Part shown: piece after piece, positions 17,123 to 26,507 of the stretch | Position numbering within the stretch: position 1 is the stretch's first letter | Layout of the letters: the number at the start of each line of letters is the position of its first letter | NCBI RefSeq assembly: GCF_028689305.1 | Contig: NZ_JAQTWM010000031.1 | Location: 1-36,354, forward strand | Length of the DNA: 36,354 nucleotides | From: Rhodoferax sp. | GTDB taxonomy: Bacteria > Pseudomonadota > Gammaproteobacteria > Burkholderiales > Burkholderiaceae_C | Reading direction: 5' to 3' | The notes under the pieces: generated by a model | What the model was told of the DNA's origin: nothing | The model's input: the letters and a program-made list of their open reading frames with translations, nothing else | The model's database searches: none | Program-made: the position numbers and the translations under genes

Positions 17123-18381
17123 CAGCCAGCGGATTCCTTTCTGATCTCCCGCCAAGCCCGCCGCAGCGTCGGCGCCAGATTGGCCGGACGGGTTCCCGTG
17201 AGCTGGACCTCGGGGGTGCCATGCCATTGGGCACAGCGCCAGATAGCCTTGGCCACGGCGAGGCTCTGCGCCTCGCTCCAGCGCCTTCCAGGCTGGGCAG
17301 ACAGGGATTTGACTTCAAACACCCCCTGCGCCCGATGTGCCTTGGCATCCAGTCGGCCGATCAGCTCACCCGCATGCAGGATGGGCAGCACAAAATAACC
17401 ATGCACCCGCTTGGGTTCGGGGGTGTAACACTCCAGCCGGTAGTCAAAATCAAACAGGGTGGCCAAGCGTTCACGGTCCCACACCACCGGGTCAAAAGGC
17501 GACAACAAGGCGGTGTGCCGCGCCTGCAGCTGGCCCGCCACGGCCTGTTGCAGCCAGTCGGCCTGGCTGGCATGTACATAAGCGGGCTGGTCCCAGCCCT
17601 GGACCGCCACCCGCAGCAAGGCACCCGCCTCAACCAGGGCCGCCAGGTCGGCATCTTTCAGCCGCGGCTTGAGGCGGAAGTAGTCGTGGATCCAGCGGGC
17701 CTGCGTCACCCCCAGAGCGGTGACGGATCGCTCGATGAACTGCTGGCGAATGGCATCCGGCGCCAGTCCTGCGGCCGGGGCGGTCGCGAGCTGAGGCGCC
17801 ACCCGCTCAGCCAGGTCATACACGCGCTGAAATTTCTCGCGTCGAGCCACCATCAATTCACCAGAGGCAAACAGCGCTTCCAGCCAGCGCTTTTCGTCCT
17901 TCCAGCCCCACCAGGCCGAGGTCCGGTCATCCTGGCGCGTAAAGTCAGATGATTTCACCGCGCCGTTTTGGCGAATGTGAAGCAGCAGCTGGTCCAGGTG
18001 CGCGCGCTGGTGGATATGGCTGTGCCGGGCGCTGGCCAGGCCCCAGTGTTGACGTGCCTGCTGGTTGTAGCTGCGGTGCAGCAGCAAATCGGCCATCGGC
18101 GCAAAACACGCCTCATGGGCCCAGGTCTCAAACAGCTGGCCCGTGGCCAGCGCCTCATCCAGCCAGTGCATCGGGTAAGGCCCCAGCCGCGAAAACAGCA
18201 CCAGATACGGACTGCGCGCCACCACATGGATGGTGTCGATCTGCAGCAGGCCCATGCGGGCAATACAGGCGCACAGGGCCGCGGGCGTGGCCAGCTGCGC
18301 CGGCGGCGCCAACAGCCCCTGCGCCGCCAGGTGCAAGGCACGGGCCTGCGCCAGTGTGAGTGTGATCACGGGCATGGGCAT
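17122..18381 (-). CDS. YcaQ-family winged-helix DNA glycosylase
   Basis: About 419 residues, near the length of E. coli YcaQ (AlkX), which unhooks interstrand cross-links. The N-terminal LLQIDTIHVVARSPYLVLFS segment holds the conserved Q-x-D region of the family. Tandem winged-helix modules follow (about 25-250) and the protein ends with the conserved PFDPVVWDRER and GYFVLPIL-x(5)-IGRLDAK motifs. It acts in the cytoplasm on DNA. Two ATGs, 18381 and 18375, are possible. It starts 28 bp after pgi and ends on the HAD gene start. A repair enzyme between sugar-metabolism genes is probably a co-transcribed passenger. Confidence 0.85.
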   Translation of the reverse strand: MPMPVITLTLAQARALHLAAQGLLAPPAQLATPAALCACIARMGLLQIDTIHVVARSPYLVLFSRLGPYPMHWLDEALATGQLFETWAHEACFAPMADLLLHRSYNQQARQHWGLASARHSHIHQRAHLDQLLLHIRQNGAVKSSDFTRQDDRTSAWWGWKDEKRWLEALFASGELMVARREKFQRVYDLAERVAPQLATAPAAGLAPDAIRQQFIERSVTALGVTQARWIHDYFRLKPRLKDADLAALVEAGALLRVAVQGWDQPAYVHASQADWLQQAVAGQLQARHTALLSPFDPVVWDRERLATLFDFDYRLECYTPEPKRVHGYFVLPILHAGELIGRLDAKAHRAQGVFEVKSLSAQPGRRWSEAQSLAVAKAIWRCAQWHGTPEVQLTGTRPANLAPTLRRAWREIRKESAG

Positions 18382-18409
18382 GGGCGCTGCAGCGGCTCTA
18401 CCCAGCGGA

Positions 18410-19978
18410 TCAGCGCCGCAGTTGGGCCAGCAATCCGGCGGTGGAGCCATCCAGGCCGCTCACGTCACCACTGGCCAGACGGGCCTCGACGTCCTTGGCC
18501 AGCACCTTGCCCAGCTCCACACCCCATTGGTCAAAGCTGTTGATGCCCCACAGGCTGCCGCTGACAAACACACGGTGCTCCTGCAGGGCAATCAGCGCCC
18601 CCAGGCTGGTGGGGTTGAGTTCGTCCAGCAGCAAGAAGGTGCTGGGCCGGTTGCCGGTGAAGTGCCGGTGCCCGTCGGCATCCACTTTGCCCAGCATCAG
18701 CGCCTGCGCCTGCGCCAGCGCATTGGCCAGCAGCAGCGTGTGGTGGCCCGGCAGGGTGTGGCGCGGCTGTTTGACCGCGACAAATTCGACCGGCACCACA
18801 TCCGTGCCCTGGTGCAGCATCTGAAAATAAGCGTGCTGGCCATTGGTGCCGGGCTCGCCCCACAACACCGGTGCGGTGCCAAAGGACAAGGCCTGGCCTT
18901 GCGTGTCCACCCGTTTGCCATTGCTTTCCATCTCCAGCTGCTGCAAATAGGCTGGGTAACGCCTGAGCGCGCTGTGGTAGGGCGCGATGCTGCGGCTGGT
19001 GAAACCATGAAAATTGCGGTACCAGACATCCAGCAACCCCAGGCGCACCGGCAGATTCCGCGCCAGCGGTGCGCTGCGAAAGTGCTCATCCATGTCATGG
19101 GCGCCAGCCAGAAACTGCCTGAACCCCGCCGCACCGATGGCGATCGCCAGCGGCAGGCCGATGGCTGACCAGACCGAATAACGCCCGCCGACCCAGTCCC
19201 AAAACCCGAAAGTGGTGTCGATGCCAAACGCCCGGGCCGCCGGCACATTGGTGGTCAAGGCGGCAAAGTGGCGCGCCACATCGGTGCCGCCCTGGGCCTC
19301 GAACCAGGCCTTGGCCGAGCGGGCGTTGGTCATGGTTTCGATGGTGGTGAAGGTCTTGCTGGCAATCAGGAACAAGGTGTTGTCAGGGCGGACCTTCTTG
19401 AGCACCGCGGCCAATTCATGCCCATCCACGTTCGAGACAAAGTGAAAACGCTTGCCCGGCAGCACAAACTCATCGAGCGCCAGCACCGCCATCTGTGGCC
19501 CCAGATCCGAGCCGCCGATGCCGATGTTGACCACGTCAGTGATGTGCTCATCTGCCCGCACCTGCTCGGCATAGGCCAGCATGGCATCCAGCGTGGCGTG
19601 CACATCGGGCAACTCGTTTGCTACGTTTTTAATAGCTTCATGCGGTTTGTTTGTCTGGGCTAGAGGCGGATTTCTTAATAACCAGTGCATCACCGCCCGG
19701 TGCTCGGTGGTGTTGATGAGCGTGCCGCCGAACATGGCATCCCGGTGCGCCTCCAGGCCACTCTGACGCGCCAGCGCCAGCAGCAGCGCCTCGGACGCCG
19801 GGGTGATCAGGTTTTTCGACAGATCGGCAAACACATGGGGCGCGGGCTGGCTGAAGGACTCAAACCGCTGCGGATCAGCCGCAAACGCAGCACGCAAATC
19901 AAAGCCACGGCCAGTGTGTTCAAACTCAGCCTGCAGCGCAGTCCAGGCCGGGGTACGGTCACAGCGAATGGAATTCAT
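18410..19978 (-). CDS. pgi: Glucose-6-phosphate isomerase
   Basis: A 522-residue Pgi that interconverts glucose 6-phosphate and fructose 6-phosphate in the cytoplasm. It carries DVVNIGIGGSDLGPQ (about 147-161), FHFVSNVDGHE, SKTFTTIET, the signature FGFWDWVGGRYSVWSAIGLP and the C-terminal SFDQWGVELGK. AAGGA lies eight bases before the ATG. Residues about 100-120 (LLRNPPLAQTNK... to ...NVAN) are encoded by a copy of the dispersed repeat. There the codons turn AT-rich (TTA TTA AGA) and the loop is about six residues longer than in E. coli Pgi. The reading frame is intact. The gene follows tal by 47 bp in the same direction. Confidence 0.97.
   Translation of the reverse strand: MNSIRCDRTPAWTALQAEFEHTGRGFDLRAAFAADPQRFESFSQPAPHVFADLSKNLITPASEALLLALARQSGLEAHRDAMFGGTLINTTEHRAVMHWLLRNPPLAQTNKPHEAIKNVANELPDVHATLDAMLAYAEQVRADEHITDVVNIGIGGSDLGPQMAVLALDEFVLPGKRFHFVSNVDGHELAAVLKKVRPDNTLFLIASKTFTTIETMTNARSAKAWFEAQGGTDVARHFAALTTNVPAARAFGIDTTFGFWDWVGGRYSVWSAIGLPLAIAIGAAGFRQFLAGAHDMDEHFRSAPLARNLPVRLGLLDVWYRNFHGFTSRSIAPYHSALRRYPAYLQQLEMESNGKRVDTQGQALSFGTAPVLWGEPGTNGQHAYFQMLHQGTDVVPVEFVAVKQPRHTLPGHHTLLLANALAQAQALMLGKVDADGHRHFTGNRPSTFLLLDELNPTSLGALIALQEHRVFVSGSLWGINSFDQWGVELGKVLAKDVEARLASGDVSGLDGSTAGLLAQLRR
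19618..19681 (-). repeat. Dispersed repeat copy 3, inside pgi
   Basis: On the plus strand AGCT lies at 19634-19637, followed by 19 bases and GGGCTA at 19657-19662, the same spacing as the intergenic copies. It is read in frame as about 21 residues of Pgi. The base composition is clearly AT-richer than the surrounding coding sequence. Confidence 0.75.
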
Positions 19979-20025
19979 GGTGGTCCTTGTTCTGGTGGAT
20001 TGGCAACGTGGGCTACGCAGGGCCG

Positions 20026-20973
20026 TCAGGCGGCCTGCAACAAGTGATCAAGCCGACTGGCATCCGCACAAAAAGCCCGAATCCCTTCGGCCAGCTTCTC
20101 GGTGGCCATGGCGTCCTGATTCAGGGCAAAACGGAAGCTGGCCTCGTCATAACTCACAAAAGCCATGTCCTGGGCCAGGGCCTGTTGCGCATCCAGCGCC
20201 CGCGTCAACGGCGCTTGGCTCTGGGCCAGTTGGGCCAGCAGCTCCGGGCTGATGGTCAGCAGGTCACACCCGGCCAATGCCGTGATCTGGCCCAGATTTC
20301 GGAAACTCGCGCCCATCACCTCGGTGCTGATGCCAAATTTTTTGTAGAAGTTGAAAATTTGCGCCACCGATTTGACACCGGGGTCATTGGCGCCAGTGTT
20401 GTCGGCCTCGACCCAGGCGGCGCCAGCGGACTTTTTGTACCAGTCGTAAATACGCCCGACAAACGGCGAGATCAGTTGCACCCTGGCCTGACCGCAGGCC
20501 ACCGCCTGGCAGAAGGCAAACAGCAGGGTCAGGTTGGTGTGGATGCCGCGGCGCTCCAACTCTTGGGCCGCCTGAATGCCTTCCCAGGTGGCGGCCACCT
20601 TGATCAACACCCGGTCAATGTGGATGCCCTGGGCCTGGTAGAGCTCAATCAGGCGTTCGGCGCGGGTCACGGTGGCGCTGGCGTCAAAACTCAGGCGGGC
20701 ATCGACCTCGGTCGAAACCCGACCGGGGATGATGGCCAGGATCTCACAACCAAAACGCACCAACAGGCGATCGGTCAGCTCATCGAGGGCACGCCCCCGG
20801 TACCGCGCCACCGTGTCTTCGAGCAGCGAGCGGTATTCCGGCTTTTGCACCGCCTTCAGAATCAGCGACGGGTTGGTGGTGGCATCCGTTGGCTGGAAGG
20901 CTTCAATCTGCTTGAAGTCGCCGGTATCGGCAACCACGGTGGTGAATTGTTTGAGGGCGTCGAGTTGGTTCAC
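20026..20973 (-). CDS. tal: Transaldolase
   Basis: A TalB-type transaldolase of about 315 residues. It transfers a dihydroxyacetone unit between sedoheptulose 7-phosphate and glyceraldehyde 3-phosphate in the non-oxidative pentose phosphate pathway. [11 protein letters not shown] and [13 protein letters not shown] (about 28-39) match the family start, and the Schiff-base lysine is Lys125 in [13 protein letters not shown] choose the GTG at 20973 because [10 protein letters not shown] aligns with E. coli TalB; a TTG at 20988 would add five residues. It starts shortly after the tautomerase gene and precedes pgi. Confidence 0.95.
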   Translation of the reverse strand: MNQLDALKQFTTVVADTGDFKQIEAFQPTDATTNPSLILKAVQKPEYRSLLEDTVARYRGRALDELTDRLLVRFGCEILAIIPGRVSTEVDARLSFDASATVTRAERLIELYQAQGIHIDRVLIKVAATWEGIQAAQELERRGIHTNLTLLFAFCQAVACGQARVQLISPFVGRIYDWYKKSAGAAWVEADNTGANDPGVKSVAQIFNFYKKFGISTEVMGASFRNLGQITALAGCDLLTISPELLAQLAQSQAPLTRALDAQQALAQDMAFVSYDEASFRFALNQDAMATEKLAEGIRAFCADASRLDHLLQAA

Positions 20974-20997
20974 AGTAAAACGATCCAATGTAAAAAT

Positions 20998-21213
20998 TCA
21001 GGCCGAGGGCAAGCGGGCCCGGTCTCTGGCGGCAATGCTCTGGCCGCCACTGCCCCAGTTTTGCAACGGCACCTCTTCAATCACCACCTGGGTGGATTCG
21101 GGCTTTTTCCCCAGCACCTCGGTCATGAGCCGAGTCACCCCGGCAATGACCTGCTCTTTTTGGGCGTCCGTGGTGTGTTCACGCTGTAGCATTTTGATGA
21201 TAACGATGGGCAT
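20998..21213 (-). CDS. 4-oxalocrotonate tautomerase-family protein
   Basis: A 71-residue tautomerase. After removal of Met (MPIVIIKMLQ) the N-terminal proline would be the general base, as in 4-oxalocrotonate tautomerase. The segment TRLMTEVLGKKPESTQVVIE is the usual helix and strand. Such proteins form hexamers and move double bonds in enol acids; the actual substrate here is unknown. AAGGAC lies eight bases before the ATG, which decides the start against a longer frame from 21261. It is packed between the aldo/keto reductase (14 bp) and tal. Confidence 0.85.
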   Translation of the reverse strand: MPIVIIKMLQREHTTDAQKEQVIAGVTRLMTEVLGKKPESTQVVIEEVPLQNWGSGGQSIAARDRARLPSA

Positions 21214-21227
21214 GGCAATTTGTCCTT

Positions 21228-22145
21228 CTAAGGTAGTTGTCGGCCCGCTGCGGCCGCCCACAGCGTGTACCAGTCTTCGCGACTCAAGGTGATTTGGGTA
21301 GCTCGCCAGGCATCACGCAAACGCTCAATGCGCACACTGCCCAGCACCGGCACCACCCTGGTCGGGCAGCGCATCAACCAGGCCAGGGCCACCGCTGCGG
21401 GGGGGCAGGCCTGGACCTGCGCGATGTGGGTCAACACAGGGTTCAGGCGGCGCGCCAGATCGTTGTCACCCAACACGGCGCCGCCCGCCAGGGGTGACCA
21501 AGCCATAGGCCGCATCCCCAGTTGCTGGCACTGGTCCAGCACCCCGTTGTCCAGCGCCTGCATCGCCCCCAGTGAAAACTCAATCTGGTTCACGGCCAGC
21601 GGCGTTTGCAGATGTTGACGCAGCAGCAAAACCTGTGACGGAGAAAAGTTGGACACCCCGACCGCGCGTACCTTGCCCGAGGCCACCGCCCGATCCAGGG
21701 CCTGCGCGGTTTCTGCGGCGTCCATCAAATAGTCGGGCCGGTGCAACATCAGCAAGTCCAGCTGCTCGGTGCCCAGCGCGGTCAACGAGTGATCCATACA
21801 CGCCGCAAGATGGTCAGCACTGCTGTTGAAGGTTTTGACTTGATGGGCTGGCCGCGCAGCGGAAACGGCTGCAACGCCGCATTTGGTGAACAGCTGCAAC
21901 TGCGCCCGCAAGCCGGGTGACAAGGCCAAAGCTTGTCCAAACTGGGCTTCTGCGGTGTAACCGCCATAGATGTCAGCATGGTCAAACGCGGTGATACCCA
22001 GCTCCACGCACTGGTGAATCAAGCAATTGAGCGCTTGTACTGACAGCTGCGCACGAGTCAATCGCCAGGCACCCCAAACCAGCAGTGGCAAGACCAGACG
22101 CATGTTGGCGTGGCGGGCGTGATCAGGCACATCAAGTAACTTCAT
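21228..22145 (-). CDS. Aldo/keto reductase, YdhF-like
   Basis: A 305-residue NADPH-type aldo/keto reductase. It has the family motifs GITAFDHADIYGGYTAEAQFG (catalytic Asp and Tyr), LDLLMLHRPDYLMDA, VGVSNFSPSQ and a VPVLGSVRIERL cofactor-binding segment; the whole pattern follows E. coli YdhF. The substrate is unknown. The ATG at 22145 is preferred; a GTG at 22187 is in frame but has no ribosome binding site. It lies 86 bp downstream of the EamA gene and 14 bp upstream of the tautomerase. Confidence 0.85.
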   Translation of the reverse strand: MKLLDVPDHARHANMRLVLPLLVWGAWRLTRAQLSVQALNCLIHQCVELGITAFDHADIYGGYTAEAQFGQALALSPGLRAQLQLFTKCGVAAVSAARPAHQVKTFNSSADHLAACMDHSLTALGTEQLDLLMLHRPDYLMDAAETAQALDRAVASGKVRAVGVSNFSPSQVLLLRQHLQTPLAVNQIEFSLGAMQALDNGVLDQCQQLGMRPMAWSPLAGGAVLGDNDLARRLNPVLTHIAQVQACPPAAVALAWLMRCPTRVVPVLGSVRIERLRDAWRATQITLSREDWYTLWAAAAGRQLP

Positions 22146-22231
22146 GACTGCATTATTGCGAGGTTTGCCTCCCGTCCCTGCCGTCACAACGTCGTTCCGG
22201 GTTACGTACCAACAACAAACATCTTCGCGCG

Positions 22232-23113
22232 TCAGCTCCAGGCCAGCGCCATGACCCCGATCGCAATCGCCAGCGCCCCGGCGATACGCGGCAGGCGGTC
22301 ACCTTCACCCAGCAGATGGCCGCCAATCAGGGCCGCAAACAGCATGCTGACCTCACGCATCGGCGCCACATGGCTGACTGGCGCCAGCCGCACGGCGTAC
22401 AACACACACACATAAGCCACCGGGCTGAAAATCGCCACAACCAGGGCATACCGCCACTGCAGTTTCCAGAGCCGCCAGGCTTCGCGCCGATCGCGCAGCA
22501 CCGGAATGGCCGCCAGCGGCAGGCGCAAGATATCACTCCAGAAATCCAGCAGAATGGGGGAGATGGCAACCACCTTGACGGTATAGGCATCCAGCACGGT
22601 GTAGGACGCAATCAGCGCACCGGTCAGCAGCCCCCAGAACACCCCGGTCAACACCCGCTGGCGACGGGCCGGATCATGGGCGGCCCGAAACAGGCCAGGG
22701 CCACCAGCAATCAGGAAAACGCCCAGCACCACGCCGCCAATGCCCAGAACACCCAGCGTGCTCAGGTACTCACCAAACACCACCACGGCGACGAAGGACG
22801 ACAACAGAGGACCGCTGCCGCGCGCCAGTGGGTAAACCACCGTCAGATCACTCTTTCGGTAGCCCGTCAGCAGGCAGACAAAATAGACCCAATGGAGAAA
22901 GCCGCTGGCAGCAATACACAGCCACTCGGTGCGGCCCCAGCTGGGCACCACCTGCCAACCCAGCCACAAGGCCAGCGGCGCCCAGAACACGGCCATGAGG
23001 ACGCCGGTGAAAAAGACAAACCGGGCATCACCATGGGCCTTCTTGGCGACAACATTCCAGCCGGCATGAACCAGCGCGCCCACCAGGATGAGCGCCAGCG
23101 CAAGGCCCGACAC
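22232..23113 (-). CDS. EamA/DMT-family transporter
   Basis: A 293-residue membrane protein with about ten helices in two EamA repeats (roughly 1-140 and 150-290). The motif VYPLARGSGPLLSSFVAVVV ends the first repeat and APMREVSMLFAALIGGHLLG the second. These proteins export or exchange small metabolites. It starts at a GTG only three bases after the stop of the ABC ATPase gene and has a poor ribosome binding site, so its translation is likely coupled to that gene. Its physical link to the ABC operon suggests a related substrate, but this is inference. Confidence 0.85.
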   Translation of the reverse strand: MSGLALALILVGALVHAGWNVVAKKAHGDARFVFFTGVLMAVFWAPLALWLGWQVVPSWGRTEWLCIAASGFLHWVYFVCLLTGYRKSDLTVVYPLARGSGPLLSSFVAVVVFGEYLSTLGVLGIGGVVLGVFLIAGGPGLFRAAHDPARRQRVLTGVFWGLLTGALIASYTVLDAYTVKVVAISPILLDFWSDILRLPLAAIPVLRDRREAWRLWKLQWRYALVVAIFSPVAYVCVLYAVRLAPVSHVAPMREVSMLFAALIGGHLLGEGDRLPRIAGALAIAIGVMALAWS

Positions 23114-23116
23114 CGG

Positions 23117-24163
23117 CTAGACCGCCTGCACCACCGAGACTCCGTGATCAGCCAGCGTCAAGCCGACATCTGCCCCCACCGACAACACATCCGTCAGGTC
23201 GGGCGACACGACAAAAATCGGCCCCAGCGCGGTCTCAAAGGTGTATTCAAAAAAGCTGCCCAGGTACGCCAGCTTGCGCAGTTGCGCCGCCAGGCCGGTA
23301 CCGTCGCGGTGAATGTGCCAGGCCTCCGGCCGCACAGCGACCTTGACCGCCCCAGCGCCCACGGCTTGGCGTGAGGTGATCGACAAGGGCCCCAGCTGAA
23401 CCTGACCTGCTGCGTCGGCTACGCCCGGAAACAGCATGGCCTCCCCCATGAAGCCAGCGACAAACTCACTGCCGGGGCGTTCATACATGTCCTGCGGGGT
23501 CCCGCGCTGGGCGATCAGGCCTTCGTTCATCACGATGATCTGGTCACTCACCGCCAGCGCCTCACTCTGGTCATGGGTGACATACGCCACCGTCAGGTGT
23601 AGACGCTGCTGCAGGCTGCGGATTTCTTCACGCATGTCGCGCCGCAGACGGGCATCCAGGTTGCTCAACGGTTCGTCAAACAGCAGCACCCCGGGCTCCA
23701 GCACCAGCGCCCGCGCCAGCGCCACACGCTGCTGCTGCCCGCCCGAGAGTTCACTGGGCAGGCGCTCGTCATAACCCACCAGCCCCACATTGCCCAGCGT
23801 GTCGACGGCGCGGCGCATGGCTTCACTTTTGTCAACACCTGACATCTTCAGCCCATACATCACGTTTTCCACCACGTTCATGTGCGGAAACAAGGCATAA
23901 CTCTGGAACATCATGCTGACGTTGCGGTCAGCGGGCCCCAGCGTGGTGACATCCTTGCCGTCCATGATGATCTGGCCACCGGTGGGCATTTCCAGCCCGG
24001 CAATCATGCGCAGCACCGTGGTCTTGCCACAGCCAGAAGGTCCCAGTATGGTGGTCAACGAGCCTTTTTCGATCTCGAAGTCCACACCCTTGATCACCAG
24101 AGGGGCATGCGTGTCCATGCCATAACGCTTGGTGATATTTTTGAATTCAACGCCGTAGTTCAT
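23117..24163 (-). CDS. ABC transporter ATPase, AfuC/FbpC-like
   Basis: A 348-residue ATPase. Walker A is GPSGCGKTT (41-49), the signature LSGGQQQR (139-146), Walker B LLFDEP (160-165), and the switch histidine lies in YVTHDQSEA. A C-terminal TOBE-like domain (about 240-345) follows. It would energise the two-domain permease encoded just upstream (22 bp) at the inner membrane. In databases this class is usually labelled ferric-iron or spermidine/putrescine transport; the binding proteins suggest phosphorylated sugars instead (see findings). Confidence 0.92.
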   Translation of the reverse strand: MNYGVEFKNITKRYGMDTHAPLVIKGVDFEIEKGSLTTILGPSGCGKTTVLRMIAGLEMPTGGQIIMDGKDVTTLGPADRNVSMMFQSYALFPHMNVVENVMYGLKMSGVDKSEAMRRAVDTLGNVGLVGYDERLPSELSGGQQQRVALARALVLEPGVLLFDEPLSNLDARLRRDMREEIRSLQQRLHLTVAYVTHDQSEALAVSDQIIVMNEGLIAQRGTPQDMYERPGSEFVAGFMGEAMLFPGVADAAGQVQLGPLSITSRQAVGAGAVKVAVRPEAWHIHRDGTGLAAQLRKLAYLGSFFEYTFETALGPIFVVSPDLTDVLSVGADVGLTLADHGVSVVQAV

Positions 24164-24185
24164 CGTGTTCTCTTATGGGTAAAGT

Positions 24186-26396
24186 TCAGTGGGCTGCCAT
24201 TGCGTTGAGCTTGAGGCCAGCTTTGCGCCGCCCGAGCTTGCGCTCGCCCACCAGAAACTGGATCAGGGCAATCGACAGCGACATCAGGATGATCAGCACG
24301 GTGCAATAAGCCAGCGCCACGCCGTAGTCGCCGTTGCCCACCCGGCCAATGATGTAGGTGGTGGCCAGCTCGTTTTCGGCGGTAACCAGGAAAATGACGG
24401 CACTCACCGTGGTCATGGCACGCACAAAGCTGTAAACCAGCGCAGCCACCAGCGCGGGCTTGAGCAGCGGCAGCACCACATGGCGCAAGGTCTGAAACGT
24501 GGAGGCCCGCAGCATCAGCGAAGCTTCATCCAGTGACCGGTCAAGCTGCTTGAACGCGGCCGTTCCGGCGCGTACCCCCACCGGCAAATTGCGGAACATG
24601 AAACACAACACAATGATCAGGCCGGTGCCGGTCAACTCCACTGGCGGCACGTTGAAGGCCAGGATGTAGCTCACTCCCAGCACCGTCCCCGGAATGGCAA
24701 AAGCCAGCAGCGCCACAAATTCAAACCAGCCCTGACCGCGGAACTCGGTGCGCGCCAGCAGATAGGCAATCAACAGGCCCACGGCCGCCGTCATGGGCGC
24801 CGACAGCCCCGCCAGCTTGACCGTGGTGAACAGTGAATTCCAGGCGGTGCCGGCCCAGACCAGGCCATACTGTCCCCACTCCAGGCCAAAAGCCGTCCGG
24901 AAATGCGCCAATGTGAGTGTGTAGTCGCGCCCCCAGGTCTGGACAAAACCACCGGCAAACGCAAACAGATACACCACCACGGTGAAAGCCAGCCACGGGT
25001 ACACCACCGCGTTCAGGACACGGCGCAAGCCGTCAGGCAGTGCCATTGGAATACCGGCATCACCCTTGCCACTGACCGTGGTGTAGTTCTGCTTGCCCAG
25101 CAAGCCGCGCTGCAGCGCAAACACGGCCAAGGCAAACAGCGTCAGAATCCAGGCCAGCGATGCGGCCCGTCCCTGGTCGTATTGAGCCCCGACAATGGCA
25201 AAGAAGATGTCGGTGGACAGCACCGAGTACTGTCCGCCCACCACCACCGGGTTGCCGAAGTCGGCAATACTTTCAATGAAGCCGACCAGGAACGCATTGG
25301 CAAGGCCCGGCTTGAGCAGCGGCAAGGTCACGGTAAAAAAGGTCTTTTGCCGGTCGGCACGCAAGGTCTGCGCGGCTTCTTCCATGCTGGGGGCCACGCC
25401 CTGCACCACCCCTCGCATGATCATGAAGGCAATCGGCGTGAAGGCAAACAGCTGTGCAATCCAGATGCCAAACAGGCCGTAAAACCAGCGGGTCGGCGCC
25501 ACGCCAAACGCATATTCCAGCACCTGGTTGACCACACCAGCGCGGCCAAACAGCAGGATCAAACCCAGACCGACCACAAACGGCGGCGTGATGATGGGCA
25601 GCAAAGCCACCACACGCAGGGGTGTCTGCACGCGCGGCCCGGCGCTGCGTTCGGCCAGCAAAGCCATCATGGTGCCCATGACGGTAGTGCCGGTGGCCGT
25701 CAGCAAAGCCAGAAACAAGGTGTTCCAGGCCACCCCACAACGCACCCCACCAACCAGACAATTCAGGCCCCAGACCCGCTCATGGCCCACCCGCTCGAAA
25801 ATGGCCGACCAGGCCCAGTGCCCCTCCTCATTCAGGAAGGCCCCGTAGAGTGCCTTGGTCACCGGAAAGGCAATGAACAGCAACAGCAGCACCGAACAGC
25901 CCACCACCGCCGAGGCGATGAACAGATCACCCTTGAACAAACCACGCCGGGCAATACCGAAAGAGGTGATCATCACCAACGCCAGAAAAGCCAGGAAAGC
26001 CCCGATACCGATGCCGAACTGATTCACCGCCAGTTCACCCAACTGGGCGTTCAACACACCGAACGACCACCCCTTGGCGCCAATCATGAAGCCACTGAGC
26101 AGCAAACCCAGACTGCCCAGCAAGCCACCGGCCAGCAGCCAGTGGCTTTGTGATTTGCCCGCCGGGACACGCAGGCCAACGGCGGCGATGCCCAGCCCCA
26201 TCAAACCAAACAGCAGCCAGATCCGGCCATGCACCAGAGCCTGCAACAAGCCGCTGGCTGTTTCAGCGCCACCCAACACCTGGGGCAAGACGCTGTACCA
26301 GGCGGTGTCCTGAATGGCATACCAAGGCAAGATCAAATAGGCCAGCAGGCCGACGAAGAGCCATAGCTGGATGGCTCGATTGGGATGTTTATTCAC
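24186..26396 (-). CDS. Fused two-domain ABC permease, AfuB/FbpB-like
   Basis: A 736-residue inner-membrane permease with two BPD-type transport domains in one chain. The two ATPase-contact EAA loops are at about 339-361 (EEAAQTLRADRQKTFF...LPLLKPG) and 623-648 (DEASLMLRASTFQTL...LPLLKPA). An extra N-terminal region of about 170 residues holds four or more helices. The start is a GTG directly next to the base of a hairpin (26397-26440), and no good ribosome binding site is visible. It lies between the binding proteins and the ATPase in one transcription unit. Confidence 0.92.
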   Translation of the reverse strand: MNKHPNRAIQLWLFVGLLAYLILPWYAIQDTAWYSVLPQVLGGAETASGLLQALVHGRIWLLFGLMGLGIAAVGLRVPAGKSQSHWLLAGGLLGSLGLLLSGFMIGAKGWSFGVLNAQLGELAVNQFGIGIGAFLAFLALVMITSFGIARRGLFKGDLFIASAVVGCSVLLLLFIAFPVTKALYGAFLNEEGHWAWSAIFERVGHERVWGLNCLVGGVRCGVAWNTLFLALLTATGTTVMGTMMALLAERSAGPRVQTPLRVVALLPIITPPFVVGLGLILLFGRAGVVNQVLEYAFGVAPTRWFYGLFGIWIAQLFAFTPIAFMIMRGVVQGVAPSMEEAAQTLRADRQKTFFTVTLPLLKPGLANAFLVGFIESIADFGNPVVVGGQYSVLSTDIFFAIVGAQYDQGRAASLAWILTLFALAVFALQRGLLGKQNYTTVSGKGDAGIPMALPDGLRRVLNAVVYPWLAFTVVVYLFAFAGGFVQTWGRDYTLTLAHFRTAFGLEWGQYGLVWAGTAWNSLFTTVKLAGLSAPMTAAVGLLIAYLLARTEFRGQGWFEFVALLAFAIPGTVLGVSYILAFNVPPVELTGTGLIIVLCFMFRNLPVGVRAGTAAFKQLDRSLDEASLMLRASTFQTLRHVVLPLLKPALVAALVYSFVRAMTTVSAVIFLVTAENELATTYIIGRVGNGDYGVALAYCTVLIILMSLSIALIQFLVGERKLGRRKAGLKLNAMAAH

Positions 26397-26440
26397 GGGG
26401 AGTACCGCTTTTCTTTCAACAACAATCAGCGCGACTCCCC
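26397..26440 (-). promoter_or_regulatory. Hairpin abutting the permease start codon
   Basis: In the minus-strand mRNA GGGGAGT pairs with ACTCCCC, with an inner CGCT/AGCG pairing and a long loop, ending one base before the GTG at 26396. It lies in the 111-bp gap after the second binding-protein gene. It could stabilise the upstream mRNA or limit permease translation relative to the binding proteins. Confidence 0.45.
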
Positions 26441-26507
26441 ACCTTCTTCGCCCCCACGCGAGGCGGGCAGGAAGAAAGTCAGGAGGTGCCCTCAGACCGG
26501 GCTCGTC

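Noticed and set aside
24903..26153. 416-residue open frame opposite the permease
   Set aside because: Gln/His-rich low-complexity translation with no motif; shadow of the high-GC permease gene.
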